From NCBI GenBank assembly GCA_015832175.1, contig WJXW01000012.1, forward strand, positions 1,136,001 through 1,200,000: DNA of 64,000 nucleotides, given 5' to 3'. The first letter of the stretch is position 1; each line of letters opens with the position of its first letter. The stretch is from Paraphaeosphaeria minitans. Lineage: Eukaryota; Ascomycota; Dothideomycetes; Pleosporales; Didymosphaeriaceae. A program made the translations under genes and the position numbers. A model generated the notes under the pieces. It saw nothing but the letters and a program-made list of their open reading frames with translations, ran no database searches and was not told the origin of the DNA. Below are positions 22,121-33,278 of this stretch, piece by piece.

Positions 22121-23815
22121 TTTCGTGGATGGTGGGTTGGTTGTTTGATGGGAAAGTGAGAGTATGTATCAAAGGATGAACGATAGAATTTAGACGAATG
22201 GATTTCGTAACGAAAGCGAGTGAATGCTAAAGAACGTGTAGAAAATGAGGGTGCAGCTTCAAGCTTGCTCTCTCCATGAAGCAGAGGCTGAGGCTCTTAT
22301 ACTCATCCCACCATCCGAGTGGTATTGCCTCCAAGATTCTGGAAACGACGGTCCTAGTGCTGTGCCTGCATCTCGTTACCGAGCATTACCTACCTAGTCT
22401 GCGGCCAAGCAAAAGCTCATCAATCTCATGAGCTCTAGCGCGTATCTAGACATCGTGTATGCTCCTCAGGTGCCGCATGTCGTCGAAACGGGGCTGGTTC
22501 AACCGCGTGCCAAGCTGTTTTGATGAGTTCATGCCCGTGCGGGACCAGAACGGCATCGCTTACATGCATGTCCACGAACTCCATCCGTAGAATGCCAGTG
22601 TGGTTGAATGGTAGTCGGCTCTCCAAGGAAACTGAAACAGCCCAGCAACATCCACAATTGTATAAGTGGTCTGGACAGCAAAACACCAAGCCTCGGCGAC
22701 AGACAGAACGTCATGCGTTCATGGCGTTATTGAAGGCAAAAGGCATTACCGCAAGTTAGCGCCACGATCTCTACTCCCGTGCAGCCAGTGTTTCTAGGTC
22801 ACGTGCAGTACCTATTGAAAGCCCTGGACTGAAGAGACCTCTTAACCGGCTAGGTACTCGACCGAAACATTTCGCTAGGCGCGCCCAACTCTACCGTACT
22901 CTTCTGCAGCTGTCGGATATCGTACTGAGTTTGCAATATCCACTACGGCGAGACGCTGCATGGCCTCTCATCTCGGCTCTGAATGCGTGCGTCGGTCGGT
23001 GGGCGCTGCAAGAACGAAATTTACTGCGTACTGTGTGGTGGAGACGATTTTTCCGTTTGTACCGCATGTTACAGGTTTGAAACGGAATTCTGGTGGATCG
23101 GGATTACTGGACCATGCCCGCTTGGGTCTGCAGCCACGCCATCGCCAATCGTTCATGACAGTGTCCTTATTTCATCACACGAGGACGTTGGAGAATGAAG
23201 TGCTGTGTTCGTGCGAGTCCAGGCGGCTGCGCGGCGATAGATGGACGTTTCCTGATCATGGGGGCCTGGATCGTGGGGGGCGTTCCAGCTGGTCGAGCCG
23301 CTAGGTATCGAGAAATACCTAATTGCGAGCCGAGAACTAGGTAATGGTGTCGCCCTTGTCGCCCCTGTCGCCCCTTGTGAGATTGATGAAGGTGTAGTTC
23401 GCTTGGCTTGCACCGCGATAGGTACGGGACAAGTTTTGCCAAGGGGTCTTGGCTGCTTGAATTCCTCTTGCGTTCCTGTCGTCGAACTCAACACCATAAC
23501 ATGTCTATACAAGATGCGTGATGTTGATGTTCTCAGACAGCGTGCATCGTCGCGATGAAGTTAGTCGACATTTGAGAAAGCGAGCGAGCAGATGACTGGT
23601 GGAACAAAAGAAGCCGACGCCGGGGAGGTGTGGACACGATTCGCGATTCGCACAGGGCTAGACCTCGGGACGTGGAGAATTCGGGGCAACAATCCCGGGG
23701 TGGTCTTCTCCGCTCTGGGGAAGCTGGCGGCAATTGCGAAGGCACACAATATGTAAAAGGCGATCCCCCGGACAGAGTCTGCTCGTCAGGCCCTCGACCT
23801 CAAACTCGCGTCAAG
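22121..23815. other. Intergenic, 1.7 kb
   Basis: 5' flank of the AA9 gene and promoter of the sugar porter. One short frame (22983-23198, plus) has a CxxC...CxxC pattern like a ZZ zinc finger and may be a relic. Nothing else recognised. Confidence 0.45.
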
Positions 23816-25565
23816 ATGCCGTCCAAATTTTTCAAGAACCGCAGGGTGTACCTGCTTACGAGCGTGGCCTACATGGGCAGTCTTCTGTTCGGTGAGTGAT
23901 GTGACCGAGATCTCAGCATCATCTAACACCTCTAGGATATGATACGGGTGTCATGGGCAGCGTGCTGTCACTCGAAGCTTTCAAAAAAGACTTTGGTCTT
24001 CCGACGGGCTCTTCCGGATTTGCAAGCGCCCAGAATGCCTACGTGTCGTCCAACGTGGTGTCACTCCTAACAGCTGGATGCTTCTTCGGTGCCATCGCTG
24101 CAGCCTTCCTCAACGAGCGCTTCGGTCGTCGATATTCGCTCATGGGCTTCTCGGTCGTCTTCCTTGTCGGTGCGGCTATTCAGACGGCTGCTCACCACAA
24201 GATTGGAATGATATACGCTGGCCGTGTCATCGCCGGTCTGGGTATCGGAGGAATGTCATCTATCACTCCCGTGTTCGTATCAGAGAATGCGCCACCCGAG
24301 GTTCGTGGACGTATCGCCGGATTGTTCCAGGAGTTCCTCGTTATTGGATCAACATTTGCCTACTGGTTGGACTACGGCGTGTCACTCCACATCCCGGTAT
24401 CTACTCAGCAATGGAGGGTGCCGGTGGCCATTCAGCTCATCCCGGGCGGAATCATGCTCATCGGTCTGTTCTTCCTGAAGGAATCGCCCCGTTGGCTTAT
24501 GAAGAAGGGACGTCACAGCGAAGCCGCCGTGTCGCTTGCTCACATTCGATGCGAGTCTTTGGACAGCCCTGATGTGATCAAGGAGCTTGCAGAGATTCGC
24601 GCTGCCATTGAGGAAGAGCTCAACGCTACTGAGGGAGTTACCTGGCGCGAATGCCTTCTGCCAGGAAACCGCTACCGCTTCATCACCGGCTTCGTGCTCA
24701 TGTTCTGGCAGCAATTCAGCGGAACAAACAGGTAAATTGTGTCCACCCTATGTAGTGACGATCTAGCTTTGTTAACATGAATCAGCATCGGTTACTATGC
24801 GCCACAGATTTTCCAGACTGTCGGTGTATCGAAGAGCAACGCCTCACTCTTTGCTACGGGCGTCTACGGCACCGTAAAGGTCATTACAACCGGAATCTTC
24901 TTGATCATCGGCATCGACTTCGTCGGTCGCAAAAAGTCTCTTATGGCAGGAGCAGCTTGGATGTCAGCGATGATGTACGATACTCCCTGGTACAAAGTCG
25001 CCATGTCTCGGACATAGACAACTTGTACAAATACCTCCCTTTGTGACTCAGCTGACTTTTTACTCGCGAGTATAGGTTTATCATCGGAGCCGTATTAGCT
25101 ACCCACCCTCCGGATCCCACAACAGCCTCAGCAGGCACTGTGTCTAAAGCATCAATTGCCATGGTCGCCATGATCTACCTATACGTCATTGGATATTCCG
25201 CGTCCTGGGGGCCGGTCCCGTGGGTTTATTTGAGTGAAATCTTCCCTACGCGCCTCCGTGCGTATGGTGTGGGCATGGGAGCGGCGACCCAGTGGCTGTT
25301 CAATTTCGTCATCACCAAAATCACACCGGAGGCCATCAACCACGTTGGATGGAAGACGTTCTTGATGTTCGGTATCTTCTGTCTGTGCATGGGTATCTTT
25401 GCTTTCCTCTTTATCAAGGAAACGAAAGGCCGGACGCTGGAGGATATGGATGTCTTATTTGGAGCTGTCTCCCCTGAGCAACGCGCACAGGACGTCGAGA
25501 GAAGCATGGCGGCTGAGAACAAGAAAATGGAGCTCGAGGAGAGAGAGACGGTTGGGAGAGAGTAA
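23816..25565 (+). CDS. MFS sugar porter, quinate-permease-like
   Basis: Four exons, 23816-23891, 23936-24731, 24786-24974 and 25076-25565, 516 residues with 12 predicted membrane segments. Sugar-porter marks are complete: GYDTGVMGS in helix 1, NERFGRRYS after helix 2, VRGRIAGLFQEF, KESPRWLMKKGR before the central loop, WQQFSGTNSIGYYAPQIFQ in helix 7, WGPVPWVYLSEIFPTRLRAY and the end KETKGRTLEDMD. The N terminus (NRRVYLLTSVAYMGSLLFGY) resembles fungal quinate permeases and close hexose or pentose carriers. It is a plasma-membrane proton symporter by family. All introns are short (44, 54 and 101 bp) with standard borders and every join keeps frame. The substrate cannot be told from sequence; no quinate-catabolism genes lie beside it. 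Confidence 0.92.
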
Positions 25566-26963
25566 ATAGATACTTCACACTCCACGAATTGGCAAATGGC
25601 ACCCCAGTATACTGACTTACACAATATTACAATTACTAAGTCAATATGCTGCACTATTCAGCCAAAAAGTCCGGCTATTGTTCTCGTGGCAGAGATGCCC
25701 GGAACCCACCCTCGTAATGATTGCTTTCACCTACTGTCTTGCCTTTCTCTGCCCGTTGATGTTTGTCTTCCTTTGAGGATTATTCAAAGCGAGCACAGTT
25801 CTGTGAAACCCCTTGAACTATGCCTTATTTTCATGTGGTTGGCTGGGCAGTTTGACACCGGCAGGTTCCAGCAGGGTGCCAGAGCCGGCAAATGGGTTTT
25901 GTTGTCTCAAACACCACAAGTTGGATCTTACTGAGAGTAGACATGCCCAAATAGCTACTACCCTCATTCAAAATCTCAGGCGTTGTCCGATGATGATTTC
26001 TTTGCGAGACTGCATCTTTCTATCTCCGAATGAGACAGTGACTGACCCCGAGACTCACCTAGAACAAGCGACACAATGTTCCAAGACTTAAAGAACAACA
26101 AACTATACCCATGTTATCATGTATACATAGACGATGCTCGAGAGATGATACGACATTATTATTCGACACCATTCGCCATGCAGATGCTCGTTCGACTGGT
26201 TGCCGAGCGGCGGAACGAGCGTCCCGGTCATGGTACCTAGCTACTCAACGATATGAAGCTCAGCGACGGATTCCTGGCCGATGTGTGTTCGGGCAAATGA
26301 TCGCAAACGGTGAGTTCCGTCAAGGCGACGTACACAATGACAAGCCCAGCAACCTTGCCCCATGTGACATCGAGGAGAAAACCGAGGAAAAGAATCCCTA
26401 CCGGAATGGAGAAGTTTAAAGAGAGAAATGCTTCAAGGCCGACTAGAATGAGGATTGAGATTGACTGGACGTCTGAGCGTAAGGCGACCCGGACTGGTCT
26501 GCACAAGGAACATCTCCAGCTCTTTTCGAATTCCGGAAAGTTGCCCCTGAAGCTACCCAGACAATTTGAGCGGTATCTGGTCATGGTATAACCTGACGAG
26601 GTTTGAGGTGGTTTTCGCATTGTGCGATGGCGCCTTGCACGATTGTTTTTGTGGTCTCCTTTCTATTGCATGTCAGTTGACGTGTATTCGGTCATTCGTT
26701 TATTATCACATTTTGAAGCATTCATTTCGATCTATTTGTTCGCGCTAGTCGAGTAGGTAGACTACCTACCAGTGCGTACCTACGCGCCAATGCACCGTAC
26801 GGACAGAAGTACGGCCCGTACTGTATGGTAGGTACGTGCACAGCGCTGCACCAACCCTGGGGATCTGGAATCGGCTGCGAGATCAGATCAACTACCTACA
26901 CTCTACCTCCCTCAACAAGACCGCTCCTACTTCTTCCGTCGAGACCCGAAACCCCCACCCACC
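25566..26963. other. Intergenic, 1.4 kb
   Basis: 3' flank of the sugar porter and promoter of the metallo-hydrolase. A hydrophobic open frame on the minus strand (26620-26237) has two possible membrane segments but no neighbour exons or motif. A CTACCTACC-type repeat tract occurs at about 26755-26785. Confidence 0.45.
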
Positions 26964-28115
26964 ATGACCTCCTCATCGTCAAAGCTCCCGTGGCACCCCA
27001 TACCCGCCTCACCAGGAGCAGCAACATGCAACGTCCACCTCCTCCAAGCCGGCGGCCTCATGATCCCCTACTCCCGCGTCCTTCTCCCCGGCCCAAAGCA
27101 AGCCAGCCACACGCTCGCCGCAGACCACGGCCCCTCTAGAGACGAAAGATACTACGCTCCCGACTACTGCTTCCTCATCGAGCACACTCCAACAGGTACC
27201 CACTACGTCTTCGACCTCGGCATGCGCGAGGATCTCGAGAGCCTGCCGCCCCTCATCAAGAAGCACACGCTACCGGTGTTTACCCCGCACCCCAAGAGCC
27301 CCGCAGATATCTTGAAGAGGCATGGGAGTCCGGAGCAGCAGCCCGAGAAGGTCAAGGCGGTGTTGTTTTCGCATGTACACTTTGACCACGTCGGTGATGG
27401 GGCGAAGGCGGGGTTCGCGAACGCGGAGCTGTGGGTTGGGCCTACGACGTGCACGTATGCTAGACCCGGGTATCCCGATTTCGAGGGGGCGCCTTTGTTG
27501 TCCGAGGACTTTCCCACGGATGGGAGTAGGAAGATTGTGGAGGCGTATGTTAGCGATGAGCGACTGGGAGAGGACAGGGATGGTAGGGTGGGGAAGGTAG
27601 CGCAGGGGAAGAAAGAGGGCAAGTACGAGGCTGTGGAGTTGAGAGATGTAGGAGATGCTGGATGGATACGCCTGGGGTCTTTCGATCGCGCGTTCGATGT
27701 CTTTGGCGATGGGTCGGCGTATGTGATTGACGCCCCGGGTCATTCGCCGGGCCATCAAATGCTGCTTGTCCGCACTACTACGTCTGCGCTTTCAGATCTA
27801 TCAGCTTCGTCGTCCGACGAAGATAGCTTTGTTCTCCTAGCAGGCGACTGCTACCATCACCCAGACCTCTTGATAGACCCCGAACGCACAGCGCGTCCTC
27901 CTTATTCCAAGGGCTCGATGCATGCTGATCCTGAGGTGGCGGTCGAAACGATACATCGCACGCAAGCCTTTGCTCACAGAGACAACGTATGGGTCATGGC
28001 GGCGCACGACTTTAGTGTCGGCGAAGCCCTGAGGAAGGGCGAGAAAGTGATCGAAGGCCTCATCTTGATTAACGACTGGCGAGGGAAGAAGCAGAAGCCG
28101 GGTGCGCACTTGTAG
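26964..28115 (+). CDS. Metallo-beta-lactamase superfamily hydrolase
   Basis: Single exon, 383 residues, ATG at 26964. The metal-binding signature SHVHFDHVGD sits at residues 136-145 (His137, His139, Asp141, His142). Further ligands expected by the fold are visible: His in APGHSPGHQ, Asp in LLAGDCYHHPD and His in VMAAHDFS. The order and spacing resemble the lactonase/glyoxalase II-like branch, with an N-terminal strand block (NVHLLQAGGLMIPYSRVLL) typical of fungal members near AttM/AhlD N-acyl-homoserine lactonases. Two metal ions, usually zinc, would be bound. There is no signal peptide, so it is probably cytosolic. The true substrate is unknown: members hydrolyse lactones, thioesters or esters. 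A charged insert (about residues 198-218) is peculiar to this copy. The gene is GC-rich like its neighbours. Confidence 0.88.
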   Translation: MTSSSSKLPWHPIPASPGAATCNVHLLQAGGLMIPYSRVLLPGPKQASHTLAADHGPSRDERYYAPDYCFLIEHTPTGTHYVFDLGMREDLESLPPLIKKHTLPVFTPHPKSPADILKRHGSPEQQPEKVKAVLFSHVHFDHVGDGAKAGFANAELWVGPTTCTYARPGYPDFEGAPLLSEDFPTDGSRKIVEAYVSDERLGEDRDGRVGKVAQGKKEGKYEAVELRDVGDAGWIRLGSFDRAFDVFGDGSAYVIDAPGHSPGHQMLLVRTTTSALSDLSASSSDEDSFVLLAGDCYHHPDLLIDPERTARPPYSKGSMHADPEVAVETIHRTQAFAHRDNVWVMAAHDFSVGEALRKGEKVIEGLILINDWRGKKQKPGAHL

Positions 28116-28882
28116 AAACGTATGTTCATCACCATTGATCAGCACTGTACGTAGAAAAGAGAGTACCCAAGGCTGAAGGTTTGTTGGTGGTTAATCCACG
28201 ACCCTCTCCGCATCCCTGCGCTGTCCGGAAACCATCTCAGATACCACGATAGTCCTGCTCACCGCTTACCCAGATGGAGGACTCGTCCATCTGCCGTACA
28301 TCCGAGCCGGATCGACACAGCACGGCTCCAACTACCCGCGCAAACGCGGACGCCGAGACATCACCCCCCTCCCCCCAAGACGTCTCGTCTGCAAGCATCG
28401 GTGCTTCGGCCGCGCGCGACACGCGGTGTTTCGAGTGGGCTGCTCGCATGAACCAGAGTGACGCGACCCTTCCCTCGGCGAATTCCATTCTGACACGCCG
28501 TTCGGATATGCGATCTGCGCGCCGGTCCACGGAGCGCAGATGGCAAAGTTAGCCTACACCTGCAGCGCAATGGAGCGAGCCGTCGATTGAACGTTTGGAT
28601 TGTTTTTGTTTCATGTTTACATGACGTCTTTTGGGTCGAAGGTATCGTATCGCGTCTTTCGCCTTCGCAGCGCGGCTGCGCAAGACATGTGGGTACTAGG
28701 TGCTATGGGGTGGGTGGATATGGTAACAATACGCTGTGCTCGAAGAGCCGAGACATGCCAATACAAATATAACGCCTCCACCATCGCCACAGCCACCGCC
28801 ACCGCCAAACAGCGGCTTCGAAGAAATATGTACTGGGTGATGAAGATGGGTTCTGATGCGGTGGCGGTGCGTACGCAAGCGT
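28116..28882. other. Intergenic, 0.8 kb
   Basis: Between convergent genes. Open frames on both strands at 28237-28552 mirror each other and have no motif; not called. Confidence 0.45.
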
Positions 28883-30661
28883 CTAGAAGTTCTCCTTGCC
28901 CCACACGAAGTTGAAGCCGGGTTCCGAGTACATGTTGCACTTGATGTGGAGGGTCGAGCCGAGGACCTTGGGCCCGCAAAAGAAGACGCCGGCTTCCGCG
29001 GGCGCGTGGATCTTGCGGATGGACTTGAAGATCATGTCCCAGTTGGGGCGGCCGAAGTTTGTGGGGGCGCGGAGACCGGTAATGGCGTCTTGCTCGGCAT
29101 TGGCGTCGTTGATCATGATGTTGGTTGCGTCGTCGGCCTTGATCTTAGCGGTGAGATATGTGTGGATCTCGATGTGGTCTTCAAGATCCTGAGCCTCGAT
29201 GGCCAAGAGCAGTGATCTGAACCACTCAAACGAACCAAAGTCTCTGCAGATCCAGAAGAAGTAAACTTTTCGTAGACGAGTGCGGCCTTGAGGGTAGTTC
29301 ATCCGGTACCAGATACTCTTGAGGATGGAGGCGAAAGGTGTCACACCGATACCAGCGCCGACCAGTACAGCAACTTCGAATTTGAACACGTCTTCAGATG
29401 CTGAGCCGAAAGGACCGTCGATGTAGACGCGCGGAAGGATCTGGCGAAATGCGACCTCTGTGGCCCCGTCTTTCTCACCCTTTGCGCCGCCCTTCTCCAG
29501 GTTGCATCCGAGTGCCTTCCCAAGCGCTTTCGTGAAATCACCAACCATACGGACGTGGACGGAGATGTAGTCTTCCTCGGGGGCGCTGGTGAGCGTGAAG
29601 GGATGGTATTGCCAAATCGACACCTCGGGGCAGCACAGAAAGATGTACTACAATTGTTAGCGAAGTATCAGGGACAAGTGCACGTAAACGTACCTGGCCG
29701 GGCTGCGTCTTGGTGTTCTCCTTCTTGATCTGAATCTCACAGACGTTGCTGGGGTGCTGAATGACCTTGGAGACATAGGTCTTGTGGCGTCCACGGATTT
29801 CACGCGATGTTCGCTCGGCGAGGTACGCAAATCCACCATACATCCAGTACTCCCAGAAGACACCGATACCATCGCAGAAGGGCGCAAAGTCGGGCTTGAT
29901 CATGCAGAATGCACCGTGGATAGACCAGAAAACGAAGAAGATGATGAACAGGTGGTGTGTGTACCAGAAGCGTTCGAATTGTGCTCGTCGTGGTTTCTCG
30001 GCAGCGGTCCAGGCCATGGCAGAGAGCGAAATCAACATGACATAACCACTCCATCCGGGTCCGGTGGCCAGATTGGCAATGAGGAAACCGACGAATCCGA
30101 GTTTGTTGACTTTGGCGAAAAGCCATAAGTTCCTCCAATGCGCAAAGGTGTGTAGCCAGGAAAAGAAGAGCATGGACCATCCGACGAGTTTGTGGAAGGT
30201 GATGTTCTTGTCGAAAGGGATAATGCCGTTGAGGGGGGTTCGACGCGCCATTGAGATCAGGTTCCTGCATACGGGGAATAGAATGAAAGCTACGTCGACG
30301 TGTAGCGTCAAAGCTGCCGAACGAGCGACTGGGAATGAGAAGCCAAATGTGTTCCGCGCTCCGATCGAGTTGTCCTTGAAACCGTAATTCCCCATGCCGA
30401 ATCCGAACACCATCATATGTAAGATCAAGAAAGTAAAGACGAAGCTAAGGTGGTCAGTACCAATCGGGGACTAGGAGTGACGACGACGTACAATCTTCGG
30501 TAACCCTCATTGACCATCCATATGTCGAACTTTTCCTTCAGAAAAAGTTCTCGAGGTTTTTCGTCTGACATCTCTCCAGACATGAGCATTCGCGTGAGAG
30601 GCGGCCATCTTGATCGCTCTCGGCCTGAGAGGCTGTAGCCTGCGTAGCCAGTTTTGTCCAT
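28883..30661 (-). CDS. noxB: NADPH oxidase, NoxB (Nox2) type
   Basis: Three exons, 30661-30492, 30444-29694 and 29647-28883, 561 residues; introns are 47 and 46 bp. The N terminus (LFLKEKFDIWMVNEGYRRF) marks the NoxB rather than the NoxA subfamily. Haem-binding histidines have the right spacing in helices 3 and 5: His141/His155 and His220/His233. The FAD motif HPFT is at 322-325, and the NADPH-binding GAGIGVTPF at 404-412. The C terminus FVWGKENF is the normal NADPH-site end. The enzyme moves electrons from cytosolic NADPH across a membrane to make superoxide; in fungi it serves spore germination and penetration structures together with NoxR, Rac and the Pls1 tetraspanin. The ATG at 30661 was preferred to one at 30706, which would add 15 residues. 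All catalytic residues are present. Confidence 0.95.
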
Positions 30662-30778
30662 GATGGAGGATGTGCGAGTGCTGCAGCCACGAAAGGCTGG
30701 AATCAAAAGCGCCTGGGTTCAGATCCTGCTGAAAGTGGGCAAACGTATGGAAAGTTCAGAGAGGGACCAAAATCTGGA

Positions 30779-30812
30779 GCATGGTGAGCATGGTGAGCAT
30801 GGTGAGCATGCG
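30779..30812. repeat. 9-bp tandem repeat, GCATGGTGA x3.5
   Basis: Three perfect units plus GCATG, about 120 bp upstream of the NoxB start codon, probably within its leader or promoter. Confidence 0.85.
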
Positions 30813-31395
30813 CGGTGACACGCCGCAGCGCGAGGAGTGTAGACTTACTAGCAGGTGTGCCCGCACTGAAGAAGAGAAGGGTAGGGAGATATGACTTGGC
30901 CGGTTAAAGAGGCACCGGCATGAAAACGGAATCTCTCCAAAGGGGAAACAACGAGTATATGCACATGCACGGTGGGAAGGTCTTTGGAGGGGGTGGGGGG
31001 TTGGTTCAGGATATGGTTGCGGTGCCATGTGGGTACGCAACAGGGACGCGCGGAGAAAGAACAAAGCTTAGCTCAAGGGTAGCAGAAATCGAACCATTTC
31101 CACCATCCGAAGCCCAGAGCTGTGACAGGAGTTGCAAGTAGGCGGGCTACGACAGCGTATCGCAAGGGCAAGGTGCGGCGCCGTGAGCCGCACAAGAGGG
31201 GGCAGGGGCCAATGAAGGACCGATAGGGTGTACAAGCAGGCTAGTGCGCTGTGCCAAGATGGGAGGCTGAAACCCGTCTAGACATGGCATTTTCTTTTGA
31301 GGGACGAATGGAAAAGGCTGCCCAGTGCGACCGTGTATGAGAGTTGTGTCAGGGAGGCGATGTGAGACGAAGCGAGTATGGCGTCGGCGCTTGGG

Positions 31396-31536
31396 CACGT
31401 CGACGTCTCCGACGTCTCGACTCTTGACAACAGCCTCTCGCACCACGTCGACGTCTCCGACGTCTCGACCCTGCACAACGGCCTCTCGTCGACCTCTCCG
31501 ACCTCTCGACCTGCACAACAGCCTCTCGCGCCACCT
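31396..31536. repeat. Minisatellite, 41-48-bp units, 3 copies
   Basis: CGTCGACGTCTCCGACGTCT recurs at 31398 and 31446 and as CGTCGACCTCTCCGACCTCT at 31487; each unit ends in a CACAAC/GACAACAGCCTCTC block. It is open in several frames, but the encoded peptides match no known protein. Confidence 0.8.
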
Positions 31537-31821
31537 CGAGGCCCGGGTAGTACCATGTACCTATACTTGGTGGAGACGCGCCCCGGAGGAAGTCGGAAAT
31601 GGGCACGAAACCACATGTCGAATGTCGGCAAAGGCATCATGAATGGGCATCTGTCATGACCACACATGTTTCTTGCAATGCACTCCCACTATCTCTGCAC
31701 GGGTACCTTCGGCGATGTCAAACATGTCCAGTCTGGAACCTCGGCAGACTCCAAACATGGGAAGATGGAAGAAACGCCGTCAAACCACACTGTTACTTGA
31801 CAGTGGGTAGATACATTGTAT

Positions 31822-31880
31822 AGCCACCCGACGCCGAGATGGATTGACCCGACGCCGAGGTGGGTTGACCCGACACCCGT
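31822..31880. repeat. 21-bp tandem repeat, about 2.5 copies
   Basis: CCCGACGCCGAG starts at 31827 and 31848 and as CCCGACACC at 31869, exactly 21 bp apart. Confidence 0.8.
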
Positions 31881-32227
31881 CGCGCACTGTCGCCTGGCCG
31901 ATGTTGGACAATTTGGGCGATATTGTCGCTCAAGGAAGTCAGCATATTCACCCGTACCAAACACAGCAACAGCTGCTAGAGCCATGTTTACAAAACTCGC
32001 ACTGTGCCATGCCGATGTTCGACCCGAGTAAATGCAAAAGATGATCAAACCATGGGTCCGTGTGCTGCCATGTCCCGGGGATGGGCAAGTGACGCCGACA
32101 GCCTGCAAGTGCTCGAGGCTCGAGAAGAGTCGGCGGTGTAATTGTGGCCAGACAATCAAGACGCTTTTGCTGCGAGAGGCCTTTGTGGGCACGAGGCGGA
32201 CGGCCATGCGATTGGCTGAAGCAGTGA

Positions 32228-32860
32228 GGGGAGCTCGCCAAGCCAACGCGTAACGGCGCGGGCTACGTCGACCTGGCCCGATTCTAGCGTCCCCGGCCTA
32301 GGTAGACCTAACTAAGCCTATACAGTTAGCGGTTACTTTTAACTAGTTTTCTATAGTAATGTAAAATAGTTAATCTTTATATTCTAGGCTAAAGGTAGAA
32401 TAGGGCCAGTAATATAATATTATATAATAGTATAGTAAGGGGAGCTTACTAAGCTAGCGCATAACAGTATAGGCTATGTTAACCTGGCCTAATTCTAGTG
32501 TCCCTAGCCTAGGTAGACTTAACTAAGCCTATGTAATTAGCGGTCACTTTTAACTAGTTTTCTATAGTAATATAAAATAGTTAATCTTTATATTCTAGGC
32601 TAAGGGTAGAATAGGATTAGTAATATAATATTATATAATAGTATAGTAAGGGGAGCTCACTAAGCTAGTGCGTAATAGCGTAGGCTACGTTAATCTAGCC
32701 TAATTCTAGCGTCCCCGGCCTAGGTAGACCTAACTAAGCCTATACAGTTAGTAGTTACTTTTAACTAGTTTTCTATAGTAATGTAAAACAGTTAATCTTT
32801 ACATTCTAGGCTAAGGGTGGAATGGGGTCGGCGACATGACATTATGCAATGGTACCGTTA
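32228..32860. repeat. 211-bp tandem repeat x3 with mosaic RIP
   Basis: GGGGAGCT begins at 32228, 32439 and 32650, an exact 211-bp period. The left part of copy 1 and the right part of copy 3 are GC-balanced, while the interior of the array is AT-rich. Differences between aligned copies are almost all C-to-T or G-to-A at CpA/TpG or CpG: GGTGGAATGGGG (copy 3) appears as GGTAGAATAGGG in copy 1. This fits RIP acting on the duplicated interior and stopping near both outer edges. No coding capacity is seen in the unit. Confidence 0.9.
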
Positions 32861-33278
32861 GATTTAGTCGTTAAGCTTATTAGTGTTAGCGTTCGCACGA
32901 GTACAGTTCTAAAAGAAATTCAAAAAGTAGCCAGTATCATCTTCTACACGCTAACCTGCCCCTCCGCTCCGGTCAGCTGACGCTAAAGTCAAGTCAGGCT
33001 AACATGTACGCACGGTTCCGCGCGGGCAAGAACAATCTTCTCACCATTGCCATTCGCACTCAAGCACAATTTTCCCACTCCAATCCGTCCAACACGCGCA
33101 ACTGCCTTCGGACTTCAATCGTCCTCCTGCAATTGTGTAAACAACATTTGAAGTGCTAACCGTACAGACACACCACCCAACGCACCTTCTCCGAGCTCCC
33201 CGTACCCACTGTAGCGGTAAGCACAACTAAGCGTCCATAGCACGCAGTGCATATTGAAAAGCGCCATCCACCTCCACC

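Larger units (their letters stand above)
30662..33278. other. Repeat-rich intergenic region, 2.6 kb
   Basis: Contains four separate tandem repeats (listed individually). Between them are only open frames created by the repeats themselves. NoxB and NEP1 diverge across it, so both promoters lie here. Confidence 0.5.

Noticed and set aside
26237..26620. 127-codon hydrophobic frame on the minus strand
   Set aside because: Two hydrophobic runs but no recognised motif, no supporting exons, and a non-conserved feel; could not be told from chance.
28237..28552. Overlapping open frames on both strands between MBL and NoxB
   Set aside because: They mirror each other, lack motifs and lie in the joint 3' flank of two convergent genes.
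31080..31105. T-arm-like sequence (GGTTCGATTTC on the minus strand)
   Set aside because: The flanking D-arm, anticodon arm and acceptor pairing are lacking; it is just a short hairpin.
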